64,000 nt of DNA from Microbispora bryophytorum. GTDB lineage: Bacteria > Actinomycetota > Actinomycetes > Streptosporangiales > Streptosporangiaceae. Where the stretch lies: contig NZ_VIRL01000002.1 of NCBI RefSeq assembly GCF_006874465.1, positions 142,092-206,091 of the forward strand, given 5' to 3'. Positions 8,931-17,938 of this stretch are shown one piece after another. How positions within the stretch are numbered: the first letter of the stretch is position 1; each line of letters starts with the position of its first letter. Position numbers and translations under genes: made by a program. The notes under the pieces are model-generated. The model did not search any database, was not told where the DNA came from, and saw only the letters and a list, made by a program, of their open reading frames with translations.

Positions 8931-11606
8931 ATGCCCAAGTACGTTTACGACTTCACCGAGGGCAACAAGGACCTCAAGGACCTACTCGGTGGCAAGGGCG
9001 CCAATCTGGCGGAAATGACCAACCTCGGTCTCCCCGTGCCTCCCGGCTTCACGATCACCGCCGAGGCGTGCCGCCACTACCTGCGGCACGGCGGCACGCC
9101 CGACGGGCTGGAGGGGGAGATCGGCGAGCACCTCGCCGTCCTTGAGGCGCGGATGGGCAAGCGCCTCGGTCAGGCGGACGACCCGCTGCTGGTCAGCGTG
9201 AGGTCGGGGGCGAAGTTCTCGATGCCCGGGATGATGGAGACGGTCCTCGACATCGGCCTCAACGACGACTCCGTCCTGGGCCTGGCCAAGCAGTCGGGCA
9301 ACGACCGTTTCGCGTGGGACTCCTACCGCCGGCTCATCCAGATGTTCGGCAAGACCGTCCTGGGCATCGACGGCGAGCTGTTCGAGGACGCGATGGACGA
9401 GCTCAAGGGCGAGCGGGACGACACCGACCTCGACGCCGCCGACCTCCAGCGGGTGGTCGAGACCTTCAAGGGCATCGTCCGGGAGCGGGCGGGCCGCGAC
9501 TTCCCCGCCGACCCCCGGGAGCAGATGGACCTCGCCGTCAGGGCGGTCTTCGACTCCTGGAACGCCCCGCGCGCGATCCTCTACCGCCGCCAGGAGCGCA
9601 TCCCCGCCGACCTCGGCACCGCCGTCAACGTCGTCGCCATGGTGTTCGGCAACATGGGCCCGGACTCCGGCACCGGAGTCGCCTTCACCCGCGACCCCGG
9701 CTCGGGACGCCAGGGCGTCTACGGCGACTACCTGCGCAACGCCCAGGGCGAGGACGTCGTCGCCGGCATCCGCAACACCGTCCCCCTGCAGGAGCTGGAG
9801 ACCATCAACCCGGGGGCCTACCGCGAGCTCCTCGGCATCATGGCGACGCTGGAGCGGCACTACCGCGACCTATGCGACATCGAGTTCACGATCGAGCGCG
9901 GCAAGCTGTGGATGCTGCAGACCCGGGTCGGCAAGCGCACGGCCGCCGCCGCCTTCTGCATGGCCACCCAGCTGGTGGACGAGGGCCTGATCGACATGGA
10001 CGAGGCGGTCACCCGGGTCACCGGTGACCAGCTCGCCCAGCTCATGTTCCCCCGCTTCGCCGCGACGGCGGGCAACCGCAGGCTGACCACCGGCATGAAC
10101 GCCTCGCCCGGCGCCGCCGCGGGCAGGGCCGTCTTCAGCTCCGAGCGGGCGGTCGAGCTGGCCGCGCGGGGGGAGGCGGTCATCCTCGTGCGGCGGGAGA
10201 CCAACCCCGACGACCTGGCCGGGATGATCGCGGCTCACGGCGTGCTCACCTCCAGAGGCGGCAAGACCTCCCACGCCGCCGTGGTGGCGCGCGGCATGGG
10301 CAAGACCTGCGTGTGCGGGGCCGAGGAACTGGAGGTCGATCCGCACGCCCGCCGGTTCACCGCGCCCGGCGGGGTCGTCGTCGACGAGGGCGACGTCATC
10401 TCGATCGACGGCGGCACCGGAGCCGTGTACCTCGGTGAGGTTCCCGTCACCGCCTCGCCGGTGGCGAAGTATTTCGAGGGCGAGCCCGCCGAGGACGAGC
10501 TGGTGCGGGCCGTCGACCGGATCATGCGCCACGCCGACTCCGCGCGCCGCCTCGCCGTACGGGCCAACGCCGACACCCCCGAGGACGCCGACCGCGCCCG
10601 CCGCTACGGCGCCGAGGGCATCGGGCTGTGCCGTACGGAGCACATGTTCCTGGGGGAGCGGCGGCGGCTCGTCGAGGACCTGATCCTGGCCACGACGCCG
10701 GAGGCCCGGCAGGCCGCGCTCGACGCGCTCGAACCGCTGCAGACCGGCGACTTCACCGGCATCTTCACGGCCATGCGCGGGCTGCCGGTGACGATCCGGC
10801 TGATCGACCCGCCGCTGCACGAGTTCCTGCCCGACCTCACCGACCTGGCCGTGAAGGTGGCCCTCGCGGGGGACAGGGCGGGGGACAGGCCGGGGGTCAG
10901 GACGGAGGACGGGGCGGACGATCGGGACCGGAGGCTCCTCGACGCGGTCAAGCGGCTGCACGAGCAGAACCCCATGCTCGGCCTGCGCGGCGTGCGGCTC
11001 GGCCTGACGATCCCCGGCCTGTTCGCCATGCAGGTGCGGGCCATCGCCGCGGCGGCCCGCCGGGTGGAGGGCGCGCGGGCGGAGATCATGATGCCGCTGG
11101 TCGGCGCGGTGCAGGAGCTGGAGATCGTCAGGGACGAAGCGGAGCGGATCCTCGCCGAGGCGGGCGTGGCGGCGGCGATCGGCACGATGATCGAGGTGCC
11201 GAGGGCGGCGCTGACGGCTGGGCAGATCGCCGAGGCCGCCGAGTTCTTCTCGTTCGGCACCAACGACCTCACCCAGATGACCTGGGGCTTCTCCCGCGAC
11301 GACGTGGAGAGCGCCTTCTTCGGCGCGTACCTCGACCTGGGCGTCTTCGGGGTCTCGCCGTTCGAGTCCATCGACCGCGAGGGCGTCGGCCGTCTGATGC
11401 GGACCGCGGTCGAGGAGGGCAGGCGGACCCGGCCCGGCCTCAAGCTCGGCATCTGCGGCGAGCACGGCGGGGATCCCGATTCGGTGCACTTCTGCCACGA
11501 GATCGGCCTCGACTACGTCTCCTGCTCGCCGTTCCGCATTCCGGTCGCCCGGCTGGAGGCGGGCCGCGCCGCACTGGCCTGCGCGCGGTCCGGCACGGGA
11601 TGCTGA
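8931..11606 (+). CDS. ppdK: Pyruvate, phosphate dikinase
   Basis: Interconverts pyruvate + ATP + Pi and PEP + AMP + PPi, here likely for gluconeogenesis or PEP supply. The 891-residue protein shows the three PPDK parts. The N-terminal ATP-grasp domain has GGKGANLAEM, LLVSVRSGAKFSMPGMMETV and GNMGPDSGTGVAFTRDP. The swivelling phosphohistidine domain has GGKTSHAAVVARGMGKTCV with His448. The C-terminal PEP/pyruvate barrel has EGIGLCRTEHMF, FGTNDLTQMTWG and GICGEHGGDP. A short Asp/Gly-rich insert (GDRAGDRPGVRTEDG) sits in the barrel. ATG 8931 has AAGGAG six bases upstream. DasR-like sites in the promoter suggest control by amino-sugar/PTS signals. Confidence 0.97.
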   Translation: MPKYVYDFTEGNKDLKDLLGGKGANLAEMTNLGLPVPPGFTITAEACRHYLRHGGTPDGLEGEIGEHLAVLEARMGKRLGQADDPLLVSVRSGAKFSMPGMMETVLDIGLNDDSVLGLAKQSGNDRFAWDSYRRLIQMFGKTVLGIDGELFEDAMDELKGERDDTDLDAADLQRVVETFKGIVRERAGRDFPADPREQMDLAVRAVFDSWNAPRAILYRRQERIPADLGTAVNVVAMVFGNMGPDSGTGVAFTRDPGSGRQGVYGDYLRNAQGEDVVAGIRNTVPLQELETINPGAYRELLGIMATLERHYRDLCDIEFTIERGKLWMLQTRVGKRTAAAAFCMATQLVDEGLIDMDEAVTRVTGDQLAQLMFPRFAATAGNRRLTTGMNASPGAAAGRAVFSSERAVELAARGEAVILVRRETNPDDLAGMIAAHGVLTSRGGKTSHAAVVARGMGKTCVCGAEELEVDPHARRFTAPGGVVVDEGDVISIDGGTGAVYLGEVPVTASPVAKYFEGEPAEDELVRAVDRIMRHADSARRLAVRANADTPEDADRARRYGAEGIGLCRTEHMFLGERRRLVEDLILATTPEARQAALDALEPLQTGDFTGIFTAMRGLPVTIRLIDPPLHEFLPDLTDLAVKVALAGDRAGDRPGVRTEDGADDRDRRLLDAVKRLHEQNPMLGLRGVRLGLTIPGLFAMQVRAIAAAARRVEGARAEIMMPLVGAVQELEIVRDEAERILAEAGVAAAIGTMIEVPRAALTAGQIAEAAEFFSFGTNDLTQMTWGFSRDDVESAFFGAYLDLGVFGVSPFESIDREGVGRLMRTAVEEGRRTRPGLKLGICGEHGGDPDSVHFCHEIGLDYVSCSPFRIPVARLEAGRAALACARSGTGC

Positions 11607-11761
11607 CGCGCCTGGCGGGAGAACCCGGGCGTCACTCGCGGCTGCTTACCAGGTAAGGGGGCAATCTCCCATCGGATAACCGGATCTGTCGTGAAACCGG
11701 ACCTTCGCGGGTACGCTCCATTCCCCGCTGCCACGGGGCTTGCCACAGGGAAGGGGGATGG

Positions 11762-13093
11762 ATGGCCCGCTACGACGAGCACGACCAGGCACGGTGGGTG
11801 CCGGAGCCGCCGGGCAACCCCGAGCGGAGCGCGTTCGAGCGGGACCGGGCACGCGTGCTCCACAGCGCCTCGCTGCGCAGGCTCGCCGCCAAGACGCAGG
11901 TGGTGGCCCCCGCCGACTGCACCGGCCTGCACAGCCCCCGCACACGGCTGACCCACTCCCTGGAGTGCGCGCAGATCGGCCGGGAGATGGGCAGGGTCCT
12001 CGGCTGCGACCCCGACCTGGTGGAGACCGCCTGCCTCGCCCACGACCTCGGCCATCCCCCGTTCGGCCACAACGGGGAGGCCGCCCTCGACGAACTGGCC
12101 GCGCCGTGCGGCGGGTTCCAGGGCAACGCGCAGAACCTGCGCCTGCTGACCCGGCTGGAGGCCAAGGTCATCACCGAGGACGGCCGCAGCGCCGGGCTCA
12201 ACCTCACCCGGGCCGCGCTCGACTCGGTCTGCAAGTATCCCTGGGCCGGGTCCTCCTGCCGGGTCCCCGGCGTCCCGCTCGCCGCCGAGGGCCGGCCGTA
12301 CTGCGTCTACCCCGACGACCTGGCGGTCTTCCGCTGGGTGCGGGAGGGGGCGCCCGACTACGCGGTCGGCTTCGAGGCGCAGATCATGGACTGGGCCGAC
12401 GACGTGGCCTACTCGGTGCACGACCTGGAGGACGCGCTGACGTGCGGCCACGTCACGATGGCGGCCCTGCGCGACCCGGAGGAGCGGCTGGAGGTGTGCC
12501 GCCTGACGAGGGAGTGGCACGCGCCCGACGCGGGCGTGGAGGAACTGTCGGAGACCTTCTCCCGGCTGCTCGCCGAGCCGCTGTGGCCGGCCGCCTTCGA
12601 CGCCGGACTCGCCGATCTCGCCGCGCTCAAGCGGCTCACCAGCGCGCTCATCGGCCGGCTGTGCCGCTCGGCCCAGAACGCCACGCGCGAGGCGTACGGC
12701 TGCCACCCCACGCCGGGAGGCAGGGAGGGCGGGGCGGGCAGGGAGGGCGCGGGCGGCCGCAACCGGTACGACGCCGACCTGGTGGTGCCGAGGATGACCC
12801 GCCTGGAGTGCGCGCTGCTCAAGGGAGTGACGGGCCGCTACGTGATGTCCAGGGAGGCCCACCACGCCGTCCAGGCCCGGCAGCGCGAGATCATCGCAGA
12901 GCTGGGCGACCTCATCCTGCGCGGCGCCCCGGCGACGCTGGAGCCCGCCCTGCGGCCACAGTTCGAGCAGGCCGCCGACGACGCGGGACGACTGCGCGCG
13001 GTGGTCGACCAGATCGCCTCACTGACCGACTCCTCCGCCATGGGCCTGCACCGCCGCCTGTCGACGGCCACGCGCCGCCTCAGGGCCGGCTGA
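11762..13093 (+). CDS. dgt: Deoxyguanosinetriphosphate triphosphohydrolase-like protein (HD superfamily)
   Basis: HD-domain dNTPase that hydrolyses dNTPs to nucleosides and triphosphate. The 443-residue protein has the N-terminal RVLHSASLRRLAAKTQV segment. The metal site is His in RLTHSLE, then HDLGHPPFGHNGE, and Asp in MDWADDVAYSVHDLED. A Gly/Arg/Glu-rich insert (GGREGGAGREGAGGRN, about residues 319-334) is a local oddity of repeat character. The ATG follows AAGGGGGATGG. Location upstream of dnaG is usual in actinobacteria, but here a LysR/SDR pair and a lipoprotein gene intervene. Confidence 0.93.
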   Translation: MARYDEHDQARWVPEPPGNPERSAFERDRARVLHSASLRRLAAKTQVVAPADCTGLHSPRTRLTHSLECAQIGREMGRVLGCDPDLVETACLAHDLGHPPFGHNGEAALDELAAPCGGFQGNAQNLRLLTRLEAKVITEDGRSAGLNLTRAALDSVCKYPWAGSSCRVPGVPLAAEGRPYCVYPDDLAVFRWVREGAPDYAVGFEAQIMDWADDVAYSVHDLEDALTCGHVTMAALRDPEERLEVCRLTREWHAPDAGVEELSETFSRLLAEPLWPAAFDAGLADLAALKRLTSALIGRLCRSAQNATREAYGCHPTPGGREGGAGREGAGGRNRYDADLVVPRMTRLECALLKGVTGRYVMSREAHHAVQARQREIIAELGDLILRGAPATLEPALRPQFEQAADDAGRLRAVVDQIASLTDSSAMGLHRRLSTATRRLRAG

Positions 13094-13162
13094 CCCGCCG
13101 CGCCACCTCAGCGCCGTCTGATCCGCCGGGTCGCCTCGAAACCGGATGACCCGCCGGTCGGC

Positions 13163-14017
13163 TCAGGGCCGGCTGAGACGCGCCGCCTCCGCAGCCGCCC
13201 GCACGAAGGCGGCCAGCGCCCGCGACCGCGTGTTCTGCGGCCAGGCGAGGACCAGCGTCGTCGGCGGCGCGTCGGCCACGGGCACGCCGACGACGTCGTG
13301 ACGCAGGTTCGCCCGGATCGACTCGGGGACGACCGCCACGGCCCGGCCGAGCGCGACGAGATGCATGAGCTGGCCGCTCTCGGCGATCCGGGAGAAACCC
13401 TCGGGGACGGCACTCGGCCACCGCGGCAGCGGCTCGCCGTCGAGGTCCGCCATCGACAGCTCCGCGCGTCCGGCGAGCCGGTGCCCGCGCGGCAGCACCG
13501 CCACCTGGCTCTCCACCAGGAGCTCCTCGACCGCGAGGCCGGTCAGATCCTCGCGGGGGGCGTGCAGCAGGGCGGCGTCGGCCCGGCCGTCCCGCACCAT
13601 CGCGCCCCGCTCCCGTGCGCTGAAGACGATGTCGACGGGCAGCGCGCCCGGTGTGGCGGCGTACGCCGCGAGGATCTCGGGCAGCAGATCCGCGTCTCCG
13701 CCCGGTTTGGCGGCGAGCACGAGCGAGGGCTCGCTCCGGCCGGCCCGCCGGGTCCTGCGCACGGCCGCCGACACGGCGGCGAGCGCGGTGTGGCCCTCCC
13801 GCAGCAGCGTCGCACCCGCGTCCGTCAGCGTCACCGTGCGGTGGTCGCGCTCCAGCAGCCGCACGCCGAGGCGGCGTTCGAGCTGCTGGATCGCCCGTGA
13901 CAGCGGCGGCTGCGCGATGCCGAGCCGCCGGGCCGCCCGCCCGAAGTGCAGCTCCTCGGCCACCGCCACGAAATAGGCCAGCTCCCGCGTCTCCACGGTG
14001 TCGTCACCGGGGGTCAT
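13163..14017 (-). CDS. LysR-family transcriptional regulator
   Basis: The 284-residue protein has the LysR winged HTH at about residues 10-69 (LAYFVAVAEELHFGRAARRL, then PPLSRAIQQLERRLGVRLLER). It is followed by the effector-binding domain, which ends in DAPPTTLVLAW. ATG 14017 gives the normal HTH position. It diverges from an SDR gene across 70 bases, the classic arrangement in which the regulator controls the divergent enzyme and itself. The last 15 bases before its stop are identical to the end of dgt (CTCAGGGCCGGCTGA, 13079-13093 and 13162-13176). Confidence 0.9.
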   Translation of the reverse strand: MTPGDDTVETRELAYFVAVAEELHFGRAARRLGIAQPPLSRAIQQLERRLGVRLLERDHRTVTLTDAGATLLREGHTALAAVSAAVRRTRRAGRSEPSLVLAAKPGGDADLLPEILAAYAATPGALPVDIVFSARERGAMVRDGRADAALLHAPREDLTGLAVEELLVESQVAVLPRGHRLAGRAELSMADLDGEPLPRWPSAVPEGFSRIAESGQLMHLVALGRAVAVVPESIRANLRHDVVGVPVADAPPTTLVLAWPQNTRSRALAAFVRAAAEAARLSRP

Positions 14018-14087
14018 ACCGCGAGGGTATCGCCCGTGACCGAGACGGTGTTGGGCGTGGCGGGGGACGCGGTGATGGGCTTGACCC

Positions 14088-14873
14088 ATGAAAAGCACAG
14101 ACAGCACAGACAGCACTGCCGACACTCGCAGCGGCAGCACTGGCACCGTCGCCCTCGTCACGGGGGCGAACAAGGGAATCGGCTATGAGATCGCCAGGCA
14201 GCTCGGCGAGCTCGGCATGACCGTGCTGCTCGGGGCGCGCGACCCGGGACGCCGGGACGAGGCGACCGCGAAGCTGCGGGCGGAGGGTCTGGAGGTCCAC
14301 CCGCTGACGATCGACGTCACCGGCGAGGAGAGCGTGCGGGCGGCGGTGGCGCGGGTGGAGGAGCGGTTCGGCCGCCTCGACGTGCTCGTCAACAACGCCG
14401 GCATCTCGGGCGGGACGCGGCAGACGCCCGGCTCGGTCGACCTCGGCGTCGTGCGCGAGGTGTTCGAGACCAACCTCTTCGGCGTCATCCGGGTGACCGA
14501 CGCGACGCTGCCGCTGCTGCGGCGGTCGGCGGCGGGCCGGATCGTCAACGTGTCGAGCGGCACGGGGTCGATGACGCACATGACCGACCCCGCCCACTAC
14601 TTCACCGACAGTCCGAGTTTCGCGGCCTATCCGCCGTCGAAGGCCGCGCTCAACATGCTCACCGTGCAGTACGCCAAGCAGCTGCGCCCGCTCGGCATCC
14701 TGGTCAACGCCATCGCCCCCGGGCCGTGCGACACCGACTTCGCCAGGGATCTCGGCAGGTCCCTGCCGCGTACGGCGGCGCAGGGCGCGGCGGTCGCGGT
14801 CACGCTCGCGACGCTCGGCGCGGACGGACCGTCGGGCGGGTTCTTCGACGAGGACGGACCGGTGCCGTGGTGA
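14088..14873 (+). CDS. Short-chain dehydrogenase/reductase
   Basis: Classical NAD(P)-dependent SDR of 261 residues. Landmarks are cofactor motif TGANKGIG (about residues 25-32), LDVLVNNAG, catalytic Ser in VNVSSGTG, and the YPPSK active-site pair. NAIAPGPCDTD follows the catalytic segment. It has a Ser/Thr/Asp-rich N-terminal tail of about 18 residues. Divergent from the LysR gene at 14017, which probably regulates it. The substrate is not deducible. The stop codon lies inside a hairpin shared with the convergent lipoprotein gene. Confidence 0.9.
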   Translation: MKSTDSTDSTADTRSGSTGTVALVTGANKGIGYEIARQLGELGMTVLLGARDPGRRDEATAKLRAEGLEVHPLTIDVTGEESVRAAVARVEERFGRLDVLVNNAGISGGTRQTPGSVDLGVVREVFETNLFGVIRVTDATLPLLRRSAAGRIVNVSSGTGSMTHMTDPAHYFTDSPSFAAYPPSKAALNMLTVQYAKQLRPLGILVNAIAPGPCDTDFARDLGRSLPRTAAQGAAVAVTLATLGADGPSGGFFDEDGPVPW

Positions 14874-14901
14874 CCGTCCCGCTCAGAGCGGGATGATCAC
14901 C
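14869..14901. terminator. Bidirectional hairpin spanning both stop codons
   Basis: GGTGA...TCCCGCTC-A-GAGCGGGA...TCACC forms an interrupted stem over the 9-base gap between the convergent SDR and lipoprotein genes. It contains both stop codons. There is no U-run. Confidence 0.55.
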
Positions 14902-15737
14902 ACGTCGTCGTCGTCGCCGCCTCCGTTCTTCTTCTTTTTCTTCGTCGGCGGCTTGGTCTCGTCCGGGGTGGGCGTGGGCTGCTGGGAGGAGTTGGACGCG
15001 CACAGTTGCGTGCAGGGCGGGGTCGCCCCCATCTTCTTGCGCAGCGTGAGCATGGCCTTGCGCGGCGAGACGGTGCGGTTGCCGTCGTCCCAGGCGTCCA
15101 GATAGGTCCACGGCGGCACCACGCCCCGCCGCACCCACCAGTACTGGGGCTCGACCGGCCACGAGATGGCGAAGTAGAGGTTGCTCGCGGTGTCGCGCGC
15201 GTTGCCCGTGTTGCCCACCCGGCCGAGCAGCTGCCCGGCCTTGACCTTGGCGCCCGGAGTGATGTCCTGCTCCACGGAGTCGAGGTGGCCGCCGAGGTAC
15301 AGCACGCCGTCCTCGCCCTTGACCGTGACGAACCGCCCCTCCCGGTCGGCGCCCCGGTTGGTCGAGGGCGACCAGAGGTTCTTGACGTTGACCTCCTGGA
15401 CCACCCCGTCGACCGGTGACACGAACGCGCATCCCTTGGCCGCCCAGATGGTGGTCTTGGGAAGCACGAGCAGTTTGCGGGAGTACGACACCTTGCAGCC
15501 CTTGATGGGGAAGGCGTACGTGTAGGAGGACATCTTCGGCGGCGGGACCCGCACCGGCTCGTCCCCGGGCGGAGGCACGATGTGGCCGGGCTCGGAGTCG
15601 TCCATGGCGGCCGTTATCCCACCTCCCGGCGGCGGTGAGGGCGGCAGCGTGCTCACTCCCGCGACCCCGGCGGGCGCGCCGCAGGACGCCGCGACGAACG
15701 CGGCGCCGGCGAGGGCGGCCAGTCTCCCCGATCGCAT
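14883..15737 (-). CDS. Lipoprotein with degenerate M23 (LytM-like) domain
   Basis: The 284-residue protein has a lipoprotein signal ending AAFVAASC, a Pro-rich linker and an M23/LytM-type beta fold (GCAFVSPVDGVVQEV, VKAGQLLGRVGNTGNARDT). The zinc ligands expected in this fold are missing. The segment where relatives have His...Asp reads RKLLVLPKTTIW, and the usual HLHF reads SNLYF. It is therefore predicted to be a non-hydrolytic wall-binding or regulatory protein. The C-terminus is a charged tail, five Lys then Asp-rich (KKKKKNGGGDDDD). ATG 15737 follows AGGTGGAG; GTG 15746 is an alternative. Confidence 0.82.
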   Translation of the reverse strand: MRSGRLAALAGAAFVAASCGAPAGVAGVSTLPPSPPPGGGITAAMDDSEPGHIVPPPGDEPVRVPPPKMSSYTYAFPIKGCKVSYSRKLLVLPKTTIWAAKGCAFVSPVDGVVQEVNVKNLWSPSTNRGADREGRFVTVKGEDGVLYLGGHLDSVEQDITPGAKVKAGQLLGRVGNTGNARDTASNLYFAISWPVEPQYWWVRRGVVPPWTYLDAWDDGNRTVSPRKAMLTLRKKMGATPPCTQLCASNSSQQPTPTPDETKPPTKKKKKNGGGDDDDVVIIPL

Positions 15738-15871
15738 GATCTCCACCTGGTCGACGTTACCGAACCTTTCCTTTCTAACGGACCAAGCCGCACATCACGA
15801 CCAGTTCCGGAAAGTCGTGACATGTCCTCGACGATCCGCGATGGGGCGTCCGGGCTGTCGGGGGCAGGCCC

Positions 15872-15877
15872 TAGACT
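15872..15877 (+). promoter_or_regulatory. -10 element of a probable leaderless dnaG promoter
   Basis: TAGACT, a typical actinobacterial -10, ends 7 bases before the GTG at 15885, and no SD precedes that GTG. Transcription would therefore start at or next to the start codon. No convincing -35 was found. Confidence 0.5.
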
Positions 15878-15884
15878 CGCCAGC

Positions 15885-17804
15885 GTGGCAGGGCGAAGCG
15901 GTCGGATCAGTGATGAGGACATCGCGCTCGTGCGGGAGCGCTCGCCGATCGCCGACGTCGTCGGCGAGCACATCCAGCTCCGCAACGCGGGCGGGGGCAA
16001 CCTGAAGGGGCTGTGCCCGTTCCACGACGAGAAGTCGCCCTCGTTCAACGTCACCCCGGCCCGGGGTTACTACTACTGCTTCGGCTGCGCCGAGGGCGGC
16101 GACGTCATCACGTTCGTCCGCAAGATCGAGAACCTGACGTTCACCGAGGCCGTCGAGCGGCTGGCCCAGCGCGCCGGCATCCAGCTCCGCTACGAGCAGG
16201 GCGGCTACGTGCCCGGTCGCGAGCAGGGCGAGCGGCTGCGGCTGATCGAGGCGCACCGCGCCGCCGCCGAGTTCTACGCCGAGCGGCTGTCCAGCCCGGA
16301 GGCGGCACCGGGGCGGCGCTTCCTGTCCGAGCGCGGCTTCGAGCGGGCCGACGCCGAGCACTTCGGCGTCGGCTACGCCCCCGACGAGTGGGAGGCGCTG
16401 TCGCGGCATCTGATGGCCCGCGGGTTCACCTCCCAGGAGCTGATCAAGGGAGGCCTGGCCCGGGAGGGCAGGCGCGGTCCCGTCGACCGGTTCCGCGGCC
16501 GGCTGATCTGGCCGATCCGCGACATCACGGGCGACGTCATCGGCTTCGGCGCGCGCAAGCTGCTCGACTCCGACGACGGCCCCAAGTACCTGAACACCCC
16601 CGAGAGCCCGATCTACCACAAGAGCTCCGTGCTGTACGGCGTGGACCTCGCCAAGCGGGAGATCGCCAAGCGGTCCCAGGCCGTCATCGTGGAGGGCTAC
16701 ACCGACGTCATGGCCTGCCATCTGGCCGGCGTGCCGACCGCGGTGGCCACCTGCGGCACCTCCTTCGGGGAGGACCACATCAAGGTCCTGCGCCGGCTGC
16801 TGCTCGACCAGGCCGAGTTCCGGGGTGAGGTGATCTTCACCTTCGACGGCGACTCGGCGGGGCAGAAGGCCGCCCTGCGCGCGTTCCAGGACGAGCAGAA
16901 GTTCGTCACGCAGACCTTCGTCGCCGTGCAGCCCGACGGCCTCGACCCCTGCGACCTGCGGGTCAAGCAGGGCGACGGCGCGGTGCGCGACCTGGTCGCC
17001 AGCCGCGAGCCGCTGTTCGCCTTCGCGATCCGCAGCACTCTGTCGCGCTACGACCTCAACACCAACGAGGGGCGCCTGGCCGCGCTCGACGCCGCCGCGC
17101 CCGTTGTGGCCGCGATCAAGGACCCGGGGCTGCGCAAGACCTACGTGGTGGACCTCGACCGCTGGATCGGCTTCATGGACGAGGGCTTCGTCATCCAGCG
17201 CGTGCAGCAGGTCGTGGGGCGGACGCAGGAGGGCGCGCACGGTCCCGGACGCCGGCAGGCGGCGCGCGCAGGCGCGCCCGCGCGGTCCGCCCCGGTGCGT
17301 CAGGAGCCCATGGACCCCGCCGTCCGCCTGGAGGCGGAGGCGCTCAAGCTCGCCGTCCAGCGGCCCGCGCTGCTCGGGCCGGAGTTCGACGCGCTCGGCG
17401 CGGCGACGTTCACCCTGCCCGAGCACGTCGCGCTCTACGAGGTCATCGTGGCGGCGGGGGGCACCGCCGCCGGGGGGCCGGGCGGGCGCGAGTGGGTCGA
17501 CCGGCTGCTGGAGCAGGCCGACGCGGCGGCGCCCGGCGAGACCGGCGTCGACATGAGGTCGCTCGTCACCCGGTTCGCGGTCGAGGCCGTGCGCGCCGAC
17601 AACGACGTCGAGGAGCGGTACGGCGCGGCCGTCCTGGCCAAGATCCAGGAGGTCGCGGTCGGCCGGGCCGTCGCTCAGGTGAAGTCGCGCCTGCAGCGGC
17701 TCAACCCGGTCGAAGAGCAGCAGGAGTACAACCGGCTGTTCGGCGAACTCGTGGCCCTGGAACAGCAGCGACGGGTGTTGCGGGAACGCGCCAGCGGGGC
17801 CTGA
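15885..17804 (+). CDS. dnaG: DNA primase
   Basis: Synthesises RNA primers for replication. The 639-residue protein has the CHC2 zinc-binding domain (Cys44, His47, Cys65, Cys68 in CPFH...CFGC) and the RNA-polymerase core with the TOPRIM domain (VIVEGYTDVMA; FTFDGDSAGQKAA; catalytic acids Glu, Asp-x-Asp). The C-terminal helicase-binding domain has a Gly/Arg linker at about residues 440-475. GTG 15885 begins MAGRSGRISDEDIALVRERS as in relatives and explains the -10 immediately upstream; an ATG at 15822 would add 21 unrelated residues. An RpoD-type sigma gene follows, the usual actinobacterial order. Confidence 0.96.
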   Translation: MAGRSGRISDEDIALVRERSPIADVVGEHIQLRNAGGGNLKGLCPFHDEKSPSFNVTPARGYYYCFGCAEGGDVITFVRKIENLTFTEAVERLAQRAGIQLRYEQGGYVPGREQGERLRLIEAHRAAAEFYAERLSSPEAAPGRRFLSERGFERADAEHFGVGYAPDEWEALSRHLMARGFTSQELIKGGLAREGRRGPVDRFRGRLIWPIRDITGDVIGFGARKLLDSDDGPKYLNTPESPIYHKSSVLYGVDLAKREIAKRSQAVIVEGYTDVMACHLAGVPTAVATCGTSFGEDHIKVLRRLLLDQAEFRGEVIFTFDGDSAGQKAALRAFQDEQKFVTQTFVAVQPDGLDPCDLRVKQGDGAVRDLVASREPLFAFAIRSTLSRYDLNTNEGRLAALDAAAPVVAAIKDPGLRKTYVVDLDRWIGFMDEGFVIQRVQQVVGRTQEGAHGPGRRQAARAGAPARSAPVRQEPMDPAVRLEAEALKLAVQRPALLGPEFDALGAATFTLPEHVALYEVIVAAGGTAAGGPGGREWVDRLLEQADAAAPGETGVDMRSLVTRFAVEAVRADNDVEERYGAAVLAKIQEVAVGRAVAQVKSRLQRLNPVEEQQEYNRLFGELVALEQQRRVLRERASGA

Positions 17805-17938
17805 ATAAACGTCCATTTCCAGATCTCACAGTCGCCAAACATATGTTTTGATCTCGATTCGGTATTGACTTCCGCCTTACCTTGGGTGACAAAAATAGGC
17901 CTGCCATTTGGTGGTGCCTTTACTGCACACTGTGTTGC

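Noticed and set aside
15795..17816. 673-codon minus-strand open frame opposite dnaG
   Set aside because: Shadow of dnaG in GC-rich DNA; the sense strand has clear CHC2 and TOPRIM domains. The same applies to long antisense frames opposite glyS, ppdK, katA, qcrB and phzE.
17865..17901. TTGACT followed by AT-rich sequence as a promoter for the RpoD-type gene
   Set aside because: No -10 element at 16-19 bases; the nearest candidates are at 20-25 bases. Not called.
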